From Himantopus leucocephalus (taxonomy: Eukaryota > Chordata > Aves > Charadriiformes > Recurvirostridae), in assembly GCA_003993805.1 (NCBI GenBank), contig RSEF01000006.1, positions 26,496,562 to 26,560,561 on the forward strand: a stretch of DNA of 64,000 bases, given 5' to 3'. Positions 1 through 9,280 of this stretch are shown piece by piece (position 1 is the stretch's first letter; each line of letters opens with the position of its first letter). The position numbers were made by a program, and so were the translations under genes. The notes below the pieces were generated by a model. The model was not told the DNA's origin. It did no database searches and worked only from the letters and a program-made list of their open reading frames with translations.

Positions 1-1640
1 GGTTGCTGGGTTGCTCTCTGTCTGTGAAAGCCTTGGTGCTGCTGCGCGTCCGCTGCCGAGCTTGTCCCTGAACATCCAATGCAGTCCTGGTCTCCCCCTT
101 CCCCTGGGCAGGGAGTGCAGGTGGCTCTCAGGGGCACAGAAAGATGCTTTTAATGATGTTTTAACTCAGGTGGTGAGTAGCACTGTAACAAAAGTAGTTC
201 CTGCTACTTTCTTCTCTGTGCCGGCTATTTCTGTTTTGTTTGCTTGACAGTTCTTGCAGCAACAGTTTAAGATTTGGGCCATGTGGATTAAGCCCTGAAG
301 CAGACTTTGTGTGACACTGGGGACAGAGATTCACAGATGCAAACTTTCCGCTAATCTTTCAAGTTCCTTTTGTAGTTGGAGAGCAGCCGTCTCCTCTGCA
401 GGGTGATTCAGAGAGGCTAAATTAAGCTCTTTCTCTGAATCAGCCTCCTGGGCAGCTCGTTTTGCAGTTCCCATCTCTACAACAGCCTCGAGCGCTACAG
501 CTGGGACAGAGCTCGAAGCCCAGAGCTGGTGAGATGGCTGCGAGAAACAGGGGTCTCAGGGTGCTCCAGATCCGTGGGGCTGGACCAGCCCAAGGGAGGC
601 ACCTGCTCCCCTACATGGAAGGTTTTTCCACTGCCATTGTCCATGACGCCTGCTGGCGATTTGGGGAATCTGGGATTCCCCAGAAAACTGGTGATTTGGG
701 GAACCTCCTGATAATCCTGCCTTATGTCTGGGAGTGGTTATGAGTCGGGAAGCCCGTGTAGGGCCAGCTGTGTGGTCTGCGCTCCCCTGAGCTTTGCAGC
801 TCAAGAGCCAAATGATGGAAAGAGGGAGAAATGCTGAACCTGATCTTGAGCAGAGAAGAGAAACTGTCATGATGCAGCTCTTATCCCTGCCAAAAATTCC
901 TGCTGTTTTTTAACAAAGTCAAAACAAGTTTGTTTCTACTTAAATAACAAAAATGCATTGCAAATGTTGAAATGCAAACGTTTTGACTTTTCCAATTTTT
1001 TCAGGTTCACTTCCTGCCTTTTTCTTCACCTCACTTTGTTCCTTCCAGGTTGTGAAGATTAGGTTAGGGTTTGATGGGAATATCCTGAAATACCTCAGCT
1101 TTTGAAAATGGAAACAAAATGGGTTTATTTTTTGTTTGTTTGCTCCTTTGGGAACTTCTGTTAGTCTTTAGGAAAAACGAAAAACCACCACCGAACTTCC
1201 AAATACTCCACACTAAATGCTCTGTTTCTTCTGGTTCCCCATCTGTAACACACGCCTGTGTGCAAGAAGCAGTGCCCTTATCGAGTTGTGGGGAGCTTGT
1301 GCTCACTGATGGGCAGGCTGGAAAAGCCTTTAAAGAAAGGCTCTGGCTGTTCTCGTGCTGTTGGGAGTACCCAGGCTCATAGTGGATCAAACCAGGACAG
1401 TGAAAACAGCAGTGGATAAGTGGGAGGAAAGAGCTGTGGGAGTGAGGATGAGGGGACGGAGCTGGCCGGGAGTGAAGGCTGTGAGGGACCTACTGGGACT
1501 CACCTCTCAGGGAGAGTGGGAGCTGCCGCCGCTGGTTCCCAGGAGAGCAGGTGACTCCTCTCCCTGCTCCTCCTTCCCACTTCTGGCTTTTGTGAAGTTA
1601 CAGAAATGGCAAGTGGGGGTGATTTAGCATGTCACTGCTG
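1..1640. other. Non-coding, no gene recognised
   Basis: No family-level protein similarity, RNA gene or repeat is recognised here. Open frames on both strands reach at most 108 codons and overlap one another, as expected by chance in moderately GC-rich vertebrate DNA. None is flanked by a convincing pair of splice sites. The T-rich and GTTT-rich segment around 1120-1145 is simple-sequence-like rather than a defined microsatellite. Confidence 0.6.
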
Positions 1641-1710
1641 AACGCAGGAGGTTTTGTGGTAATTAGCTTACTGCTAATTAGGAATTTCCATATTTCCTTG
1701 GAAGAAAACA
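1640..1710. promoter_or_regulatory. Candidate conserved non-coding element with inverted homeodomain sites
   Basis: A perfect 8-bp inverted repeat is visible: TAATTAGC at 1660-1667 and GCTAATTA at 1673-1680, separated by five bases. TAATTA is the core word bound by many homeodomain proteins, and two opposed copies could seat a dimer. The flanks are AT-rich and contain no recognised repeat. Enhancer function is inference; cross-species conservation was not available. It could equally be chance in AT-rich sequence. Confidence 0.3.
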
Positions 1711-3294
1711 CAGATCCATTTATAACAAGCCACTGCTTGCAAAGCAGTTACCTGAAATATGTTTTTCTTTTTCTATATAACGAATTATTAATTTTTAAAT
1801 CCAAATACGCCAAAGATGCCTGTCAAGAATGTTGGTCTTTGTAATTTAAAGGTTGTGAACGTATCCTGTGAAAAGTCTGCAATAAGTCTTGGTTTTACTA
1901 GTTTAAAAAAATAATTAAGAAACCAAATCAAACCATAAAAGCAAGCACAACTAACTCCGCAGAGTATAAAAGGGATATTTTATTTTTCTAAAACAGTGAC
2001 AAACTTCTGAAATCTGGATACCTCTGTGCACACACTCTTCCATGTAAATACTCTAATACTCATGGATTTTTGTCTTGTTCTTTTTTTACTGTTGACTTCC
2101 CTGACTGGCTGCATGTACAAGTGGTGGAGGTGACTCTGGTCTCTTCCTTGCTTGGTTACGAGAAACAGGAGCTACTCAGGTGTGATACCTGCGACCTTTG
2201 GGTGCCCAACTTGTTGCCTGCTGTGAATGTTGGGCTGTTAAACTATGGATGTCTTATATGGAGCCAAAAGGTGGAAGAAGAGCTGGTGTCAAAACTATTT
2301 AATGCGCAGTGAGTACAAATGACTTCAGTGAAGTCACAGTGAAGCAGAAAGCAACAGTTGAAGTGAGGGACCAAGACAGATTTTAAGCAACAGAGATTCA
2401 TGGTAGAGCTGAAAACTGACCTGAGACGTTGTGTGCAGTGTCTAAGCTTTATTTATTCTCAGATATCTCAGTTATATTACAAATGCCCTAATCGCAGTCA
2501 GTGTGGTGTGAGGGCAGCCGCTGTGCTGCGGCCACTGCCAGTCCACGCTGCCTCCTTTTTTTCCTGTACATCCCCAACCCATCTGCTCATGGCAGCAGGT
2601 TACTATTTCTCATTTTGTTCGTGGGCTGCGGAGCCACTCGGAGCAACGACCGAGCCTTAGGTACAACCCCCACCCTCTGCAAACTATGCAGAGCAAGAGA
2701 GGATGAGGTTTGCTGGAGTCAGAGGTGTCTCATGTGCTTCAAGCTCTGCACTGGAAACACTGATCCCGGTGACTTGAAGGAGGGAAGCTAAATGCCATCT
2801 TGTTTTCCAAACCTTTCTAACAGTGATGATGGTGAGTTTGCTGAATAAATTAAAAGACTTTAGAGTTTAAGGGGGGTTGAAATGTTACTTGTGTTTATTT
2901 TAAAAAATACATACCACTTTTTATAATATTTTCTTGGCTCATTAAGTTCTCTTTCATTTTAATTTCCTTCCTAGAAACTGTATGATGTGCTACTCATTGC
3001 TCAAACTCAAAATGGGATTTTTATCATTGGTACTATCTGTTTAAAATATGTTTGACAGATAAATTCCTCTTATTTCCCCTTTTCTACCCACCCCAGGGCT
3101 TAAATATCTCATGAACAACAACAACATCAACAAAAATTGTTTTGTTATTCAAATGAGACTTCTTTTCCCCACTGCAAATTCCTTCCTCCCCGCAAACTGT
3201 GTTTTTTAACAATAACAACTGCCTAAAGCTCTCTGATTTTTCTTCATAGGCAATCATTCTGGCCCAAAACAAACAAAATAGGGAGCCCATTAAG
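1711..3294. other. Non-coding, no gene recognised
   Basis: AT-rich DNA with short ORFs only (up to 96 codons at 2501-2791, plus strand) and none recognisable. A short AAC-type simple repeat lies at 3113-3132 inside a purine/pyrimidine-skewed stretch. Nothing else could be assigned. Confidence 0.55.
3113..3132. repeat. Short (AAC)n-like simple repeat
   Basis: A run of AAC triplets interrupted by one ATC is directly visible. It is too short to be a useful microsatellite and has no obvious role. Confidence 0.6.
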
Positions 3295-3450
3295 CTAGAA
3301 CCTGTTTTGCATACACCTGCAATAATTATTTAGATATGCACATCAAAGTGAATAATCTGTTGCACAACATAATTGGTTAATTTTGATTATGCAGGAACAT
3401 CATCTTGCTGCATTGATAAAGGAAGCTCTTGCTTGTAGGCTGGACAGTCA
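3295..3450. promoter_or_regulatory. Candidate conserved non-coding element (TAATTA, TCF/LEF-like and Octamer-like words)
   Basis: This AT-rich block packs several transcription-factor-like words into about 150 bases: TTTTGCATA near 3305, TAATTA at 3323-3328, ATCAAAG (TCF/LEF core CAAAG) at 3342-3348, and repeated AATTGGTTAATTTTGATTATG-like sequence around 3370-3391. No repeat family is recognised across it. Such density is typical of vertebrate developmental enhancers, but single motifs of this kind are common by chance, so the call depends on conservation that cannot be tested here. Confidence 0.3.
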
Positions 3451-3714
3451 CTAATTAGAGCTGGGCAGAGTACTTCCCAAATACAGGACAGGTACCAGTG
3501 AGGATGGGGGGCTTTGCCATCTGTCCACAGATACTTTTGGTACTTTCCTACTTGCTAACCACCTGCCTGTTGCTAGAGACTTCTTGGTGTAATCAGTCAG
3601 GGGCTGGCACTCACAGGATTACCGACGTTTTGCCTGTGTGTGTGCATATAAAAAATATCTAGAAATTTTCAAATACATTAAAGTAATTAAGTAAGCCTTG
3701 CTGCAACCAAGTGA

Positions 3715-3860
3715 GATATTATCAACCTCACTTGACAGATCATTGAATGAGACACGGAGAGTTCAAGTGACTTGACCAACGTTGACTTGCTCTTGCAGCA
3801 GACTTGGGTTCAGAGCTGCAGTGTGGTATTGAGACAGCTGCCATCCCACAGCATCTTTCT
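3715..3860 (-). repeat. MIR-like SINE remnant, antisense
   Basis: Read on the plus strand, this matches the reverse complement of the amniote MIR/CORE-SINE body. There is a TATCA-CCTCA-TTGACAGAT segment, then GAGACACGGAGAG, then CAAGTGACTTGACCAA, then a degenerate CAGACTTGGGTTCAGAG that corresponds to the tRNA-derived head. The order and spacing follow the family (core, AAGTGACTTG.CCAAGGTCA, head). It is highly diverged with several small gaps, as expected for a repeat that stopped moving long ago. Confidence 0.7.
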
Positions 3861-4799
3861 GTGCTTCTGGAGCATAAAAAACTGAAACAGCAATGGGCTC
3901 TTCTGGTGGCCAGGTGGTGCCGTGGCAGCCAAGGAACCAAACAGGAGAGGGGAGACCCTCGCAGGCAGTATTGAAGAGAGAAGGCAGATGGGCTGGCTGC
4001 TCTGCTTGCCTGGCCTCTGCAATGGTGTGTTTCGAGGAGTAAGGGGTAGCACAGAGTTGGCATTCCCAAAGAACACAGCTGATGCTATGCTGTCCACCCT
4101 GCTCTGGCCCCAGGTTGCCATCAGAAGCTGGGGTATGGCACCAGGTTGCATAAGAGGTGTCCTCAGGTGGTAGTTGCTGGTGTTGGAGGTGGGGAATGCA
4201 AGTTGCTGCTGTGGGTCTGCGTGGGGATTTTGCCTATGAGGAAGCTTGGTGGCACAGTGTCAGGTAGTGGAGAGTGAATGGGTTTCATTGCAGCCAGTAG
4301 TCTGAGGAGGGCCTGAGTCACTGTTTTCCAAACAGCTTGAAGAGTTCAAAGTGCCCTCTGGACAGGGAAATGCTTTCCTTTGCATCTGCTAGTCTGGGTG
4401 GCAGATGCTACCCACCCTGTTTTCTGCCCTTCAGAGGGACGTGGCTGCCCCAGCTCTGCTGATGGAAGGGCTCTCTTGAGCTCTCCCTGATCTGCTGCAT
4501 GGAAAGTATACCAGCCTGAGCAGATGCAGCCACAAAACGGGCTTGAAACTCCTCAGGCTGATTTTCCATTGATTGGACTAAGGAAGACTTCAGAAACCCC
4601 TCCGCTGGCAATATTGTGCAGGCAGGAGAGCTGACGGGTGGCAACATGGCTATGGGATGGTAACCTTTTTAATCAGCATGTCTGTCTGCAGAGAGCACCT
4701 GTATCTTTCCCCTCTGTATCTCCTATAACCACTGCAATTGATTTCTTGGCAGCTGGAAACTCTTTTGAACTTAAATTCTTAACAAACCATAGGCGAGCA
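3861..4799. other. Non-coding, no gene recognised
   Basis: Overlapping short ORFs on both strands (longest 113 codons at 3810-4151, minus) have no recognisable domains. The mirrored openness of several frames points to base composition rather than coding selection. Confidence 0.55.
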
Positions 4800-4860
4800 C
4801 AGCAGATGAGTTGGACTAGATGATCTCTAGAGGTCCCTTCCAACTCTGAAAATTCCGTGA
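4800..4860 (+). mobile_element. CR1 LINE, 3'-terminal fragment
   Basis: The segment contains TTGGACTAGATGATCTCTAG followed by AGGTCCCTTCCAACTCTGA and a degenerate ATTCTGTGA tail. This is the standard sense-strand 3' end of avian CR1. Only the last ~60 bases are present, consistent with the severe 5' truncation usual for CR1 insertions. There is no ORF. It is more diverged than the copy near 37.3 kb, mainly in the tail octamers. Confidence 0.85.
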
Positions 4861-6087
4861 CCAAACTGTCCTTGGGGTTATCATAAGAACAGCAATAATT
4901 CAGGTCTGGCCATAAAAGCAACCCTATTACCAAGGGGTGGGGTGGGGGGAGCCCAACCCTGAACAAAGCTAAGGCGGTGGATAAAAAGGCAGCAATACTA
5001 AAACAGACGGTGAAATTGATGGCTGTAGTTCACTGCTGCTTGGCAAATTAATAGAGTTTCCCATCACAGACTCATCTCCTGGGACGGAGCTGTGCGATGG
5101 TGTGAGCTGCTGGCTGGTCCAAGGGTGTTGTGCTGAGGCCCAGCGCTGGGCAAGATTTTGGCTGCTGTTGGGCAGAGAAGCAGGTGACTGCTTTGTATCT
5201 GTGAGGGTGGTCTGGAGGCTCAGACTGAACCAATTCTGAGCAGGGAGAGCTGAAGTATGCAGTTCACTTTTCCATTAATTTAAACCTTTCTCCCTTTCCT
5301 TCTGTTTTTTGCAGAAGAGGGCTCTTCCTTGCTCTGTCAACAAATCTTCAGCTGGACACAAACCCAGGGACTTTCATGTGGCCGTTACCAAGGCCTTCCA
5401 GAACTGTGGGATGTGGGGACAGGCAAACACACCCAACCAAGCCACTGATTTCACCAATGCAGTGATTTTCCCTGTATCTTTACATTCCCAGCCCCAATGG
5501 GTGTTATGAGCTGGGACACATGGAAAGGCTTTTTCCTGGACCCAAGGGGCATGGTTTGGCCAAGAAGAATGTAATGGCATTGCTGAAAGCATGGAGAAAG
5601 GGAAATCTTGCTCTGACTTGCTGTACGTGTCTCAGCTGTGAGGGATATAAGTCAGTCCTTTTAGTCTGGGCTAATCTGTGAGAAGAAAGTCATGCTCTGA
5701 ATGTCTTTAACGTACAATTTTTGCTCTGGTTGGCAGTGACATAGAGGATAGGTGATGAGAGAGGAGGGCTTTTTGATGGCAACCCCGAAGGCAACTGCTG
5801 ACTCATGTCATCTTTTGTATTTTGGTTATTAAAGCCATGTGCATCAGTGGGGCAGATTGTGAGGAGGGTGAACATCTGGGAAGAGAGTTTGCATCAGATG
5901 TTGCACCAGCTGCTCTTGAATGCACACAGCAGAATTTGGGAAACAAGAACTGGGAAAGGGAACTGAATTTTCCCGGTGTCCATGCTGACCCTGCTGTATA
6001 AGTATGTCTACACAGCGCTTTGAGATTTCTCCATTGACTATTAGCCCAGCCCTGGACCTTGTAATAACTCTCTTTGAGCTATTCTGT
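4861..6087. other. Non-coding, one acceptor-like site, no gene recognised
   Basis: A strong polypyrimidine tract ending in TTTTTTGCAG at 5305-5314 looks like a 3' splice site, and the following sequence stays open on the plus strand to 5509. No matching GT donor with good context is seen before the stop, and the translated stretch is not recognised, so it is not called as an exon. A G-rich run near 4935-4950 has three G tracts. Nothing else was assigned. Confidence 0.5.
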
Positions 6088-6137
6088 GTGAAGTACCTTG
6101 GTCTATGCCTGAAAAGCACTATTTAAAATTATTAGCA
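6088..6137 (+). repeat. MIR/CORE-SINE-like 3' end fragment
   Basis: The words GAAGTACCTTGG, GATGCCTGAAAAGCACTATTTAAAA (approximately) and ATTATTA occur in the order seen at the 3' ends of MIR/L2-type elements (AAAGCGCTTTG...GATGAAAAGCGCTATATAA...ATTATTA). Only ~50 bases are recognisable, so the family assignment is tentative. It could be the tail of a related L2-mobilised SINE. Confidence 0.45.
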
Positions 6138-7087
6138 TGATGTGGGTTTGTTTTTTTTTATGTGCTCTAATCTTCTAGTACTGAAGTGGAAGATTTGAAG
6201 CGTGACATAAGAAGTGGTACTGCAGGAATTACTCTCAACGTGTCTGGATTTGCAGAAGAGAGCATATCTGGGCAGCTGAGCCCTGTGGGCTTCTCCAAGG
6301 GGGACTTTTAGGCTATCTGAGGTTTTCCCACCATTCCCTTGTTGGAATCCCTTGTTCACTGCATGATTAATGCAGTGAAGCCGAGTCTTTCCTTGCAGTT
6401 TTGATCATTCTGCCTCCCTGTGAGGTTTGGGGCAGGGTCGAAGGGGTAAGACTCCAAAAACATGCAGTAAAGGAGTGTGACAGGAGACAGGCTCTGTGCT
6501 GGGAAAGCAGAGCTGGCTCTGAGGCGTATGGGATCACGGGCGTGTGATCCTTAGGCATTCCTCCTGGGAGTTAGATGGGTTTTGCAGTCTGTCAAGGAGA
6601 AATGGTTTTTTTCTCTCTGCCTCAGCTGACACTACCACTGACACTGTTGCAGGAGTTGTCCTTATGTTTTCTTGAAGGGGCTGGCTGGTGTCTCTAATTG
6701 GCGTGGGAGGGAAATGGCACATCCCATGATTGCTGAAAGACAAGTTCTCAGCCCAGGCAGTGCAGTTGCATGGCCTGGGAAATAGAGCTTGTTGGCTTTA
6801 TCCCTGCTAGTTGGCATTTTTTCCACTGCTCCTTTTCTTTTCAGTGCCCCAAATCCACAAAACACGTCTGTTGTCCCACAGCCTCTAATGACTGGCATGC
6901 ACGCTCAAAGTGGTATGCATACCCTGGTGTGACTTGAGGGTGTGAAGCCACACGTGCACTGAAGAGCTTTGATGGAGCTGTGAGTACCAAACGCCAAATT
7001 CTGGTCTGCTGCTTGGCAGGTCTCTAGCTTGACTGTAGTATTCAAGGAGGGGGTGGTGAGAGGAGAAACAAGCCCGATGTTTATTCC
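6138..7087. other. Non-coding, no gene recognised
   Basis: Short ORFs, mostly on the minus strand (75, 63, 69 and 78 codons), tile this stretch without recognisable content. No repeat was identified. Confidence 0.55.
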
Positions 7088-7185
7088 AGAATTGTACAAA
7101 ATAGGGCTGGAAGAGGTCTTGAGGGTCATCTAACTTTTCCTGTGCAGGATCAGTTTGACCTAAAGCACCAGCTATATCTGAACTG
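7088..7185 (-). mobile_element. Ancient CR1 LINE, 3' end fragment, antisense
   Basis: On the plus strand the order AGAATTGTA..., GGGCTGGAAGAGGTCTTGAG, GGTCATCTAAC, TGTGCAGGATCA and GACCTAAAGCACC follows the reverse complement of old amniote CR1 3' ends (TGGAAGGGACCTCGAGAGGTCATCTAGTCC...CTGCACTCAAGGCAGGA). It is much more diverged than the 37.3 kb copy. The 5' limit is indistinct. Confidence 0.6.
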
Positions 7186-9059
7186 AAACCAAGTCACGTC
7201 TGCATATAAAGCTTGCTGAGAGCCAGAATTTCATTGTCTGAAAGTAGGCAGAGACCCAGATCTACTTTGCTGAAAAAGGCAAACTGTATTTAAAAAGATG
7301 TTCTTGAAAATTCAGGCAATTTTCTCAATGCTGTGCAATGTCTCAGTTAGTGTAACTTCAAAAATCAATTACTTTCTTTTACACTAAACAATGATTAAGC
7401 TGTTCAAAACACTTAGCAAACAAACAGCTGCAACATCCAGAGAATGAGAACTTCTGGAAAGGACCATAGTGATCACTTAGATACTTGCCTTTGATTAAAT
7501 TAGAAACAGATATTCTTTTTTTTTTTTTTTTTCCCCTNTTCTCCCCTCCATTCTTCCAGCTCTGAGAAGGGTTATGCAGGAGGATCTGAACTTGTATTTT
7601 ACATTCTTGTGCTTACCTCTGAACCCATCTTGTAATAAATATTTGAAAGTTTGACTTAAACTGCTCCAAATGGTTTCTAGATTCCCAGATGAAACGCTAA
7701 ATTGCCTAAAAGAGGAGCCTGAAGATCAAACAAACTCTACAGTAGCAAAGCAGACCTGAAGATTACATATTTCAGTAATTGATAATGGTGCCTCCTTTTC
7801 AGACCTTTCATAAAAGAAAGAATCTGTATACTAAAGCCCCAGATTATCTGGCCAGACTCTGTAGCCATAGAAATCAAAGGCAAACTGTCAGTTCTCCCCA
7901 TTTTCCTCTTCTTTCCAGGTGGTGAACTTCTCTTCAAAAGGAAAATTCTTTCTATGGGAACCTAGAAGGAAATCCTGGAAAACAGCTAAAGGTTAGTATC
8001 CTTGATTTGTGACAGAAAAAGTGGGAGCAGAAACCAACATATTTAACTCATGCAAGGCTGAGTAGTCTGTAGGCAGCAGGGTGATGGGTTTGCCCAGACA
8101 TTGGGAAAGTAACTCTTAATGCCTCACCGTTTGGCTTGCTGGTTTGGGAGGTGACACGTGTCTCTTCCTTGTGCAAGAAGCTTGACTCTCTGAATAAATC
8201 AACTCCATCCCAATTTGTAATGGATTGTCTTCATGAGCACCATGGTTGTGTTCATTTTGGTTCATACTGGGCTAGAAGCTTGGGTTGAAAGTTTAGGTGA
8301 AGCAGCTGCACATACAGGAGACCCAACAGCATGTGAGAGTGCTGCCACCAAGGGGCTGGGGCAAAGCCTGGGCTGTGCCAGGGATTTGTTTAGAGTAACC
8401 AAGAGGGTATGTGTAAGTTGGCACGTGTGTCACAAGACCTGTTGCCTTCAACGTGCAATATGATCTTACCCACAGGCTTAAGTCTTGCGAAGAGGCAGAG
8501 TCTGCTTTAGTCAGGGCATTTTGAAAGCCCTGTTGCTGCATACAGTCTTCCCTGTTTGGGAGTGGTTTTCTGTTATTTTTATGATCTTACTGGTCTCTAG
8601 CTGCATGGGATGTCCTGGCTGCATGCAGCAGGGGTTCAATGCAGTGGGTCATGTAAAGATTTGCATCCAGAGGGTCCAGTATCCCTGTGGGCTGGCTGCT
8701 TGGGACAGCCAGATACCAACGCTTTGCACATGATGATCCGCCTGGTCCCCACGCGTTTGTGGTTTCAGGATACCCTTCTGCCTTCTCTGTCCTGGGGTGG
8801 GCTGGAGGGCTGTCTGCCCTTCTATGCAGTTCGGAGCAACCTCGATAGCAGAGCACAGTGGTGGTAGGAAACCGGGCCGCCGTAGGTGACCCACGTCTTG
8901 TACCGCAGCTCAGCAGAGTTGTACCTTGTACCTGTGAAAAGCAAATGCGATCTGGTTGTGTATCCCGCAATGGTGTACAGCCCGGGAAAGCTTATTCTTT
9001 TTGTCAGGTTTTTTTTTTTTCCCTCTGGGTTTTAACTTTCTGCTGCTGCTTAACTTTGT
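7186..9059. other. Non-coding, one ambiguous base and a poly-T, no gene recognised
   Basis: Contains a 17-T homopolymer (7516-7532) and an N at 7538. A weak CR1-like word string occurs at 7450-7500 but is too short to call. ORFs reach 127 codons (8587-8970, minus) without recognisable domains. Confidence 0.5.
7516..7538. repeat. Poly-T run with an adjacent undetermined base
   Basis: Seventeen consecutive T (7516-7532) are followed by CCCCT and an N at 7538. The uncertain base beside a homopolymer is most simply a sequencing or consensus artefact. The run could be an A-tail relic of an antisense insertion, but no element body is seen next to it. Confidence 0.9.
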
Positions 9060-9280
9060 AAAATAATAAATGGCAAAAAATATGTTCTTAGAAATTCATG
9101 CCTGAGGCTGGGGCTTTTTCTAAGTAGTTTTGACTCTTCAGAGGGAAGCAACCGCTAAGCAAAAATTACCATAATTAACTATAGTAAACTGCCTGCCATT
9201 TGATGTCTGAGACTTGAAAGCTTCTGTTGGGATCCAGACAGTTTTTGAAAACAAAGCCTCAATAGCCTAATTAAAACAGA
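9060..9280. promoter_or_regulatory. Candidate conserved non-coding element
   Basis: AT-rich block without recognisable repeats, with TAATTA at 9172-9177 and 9268-9273. An ATTACCATAATTAACTATAG-like segment lies around 9166-9184. It resembles the composition of vertebrate non-coding conserved elements, but function is inference and rests on motif density alone. Confidence 0.22.

Noticed and set aside
4930..4952. G-quadruplex at a GGGGTGGGGTGGGGGG-like run
   Set aside because: Only three separated G tracts are present; a fourth with a loop is missing.
5309..5509. Exon after the strong acceptor at 5314
   Set aside because: No donor site in good context before the stop and no recognisable product.
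7440..7500. Additional CR1 3' end (CTGGAAAGGACCATAGTGATCA)
   Set aside because: Only about 25 informative bases with no flanking CR1 words; could be chance.
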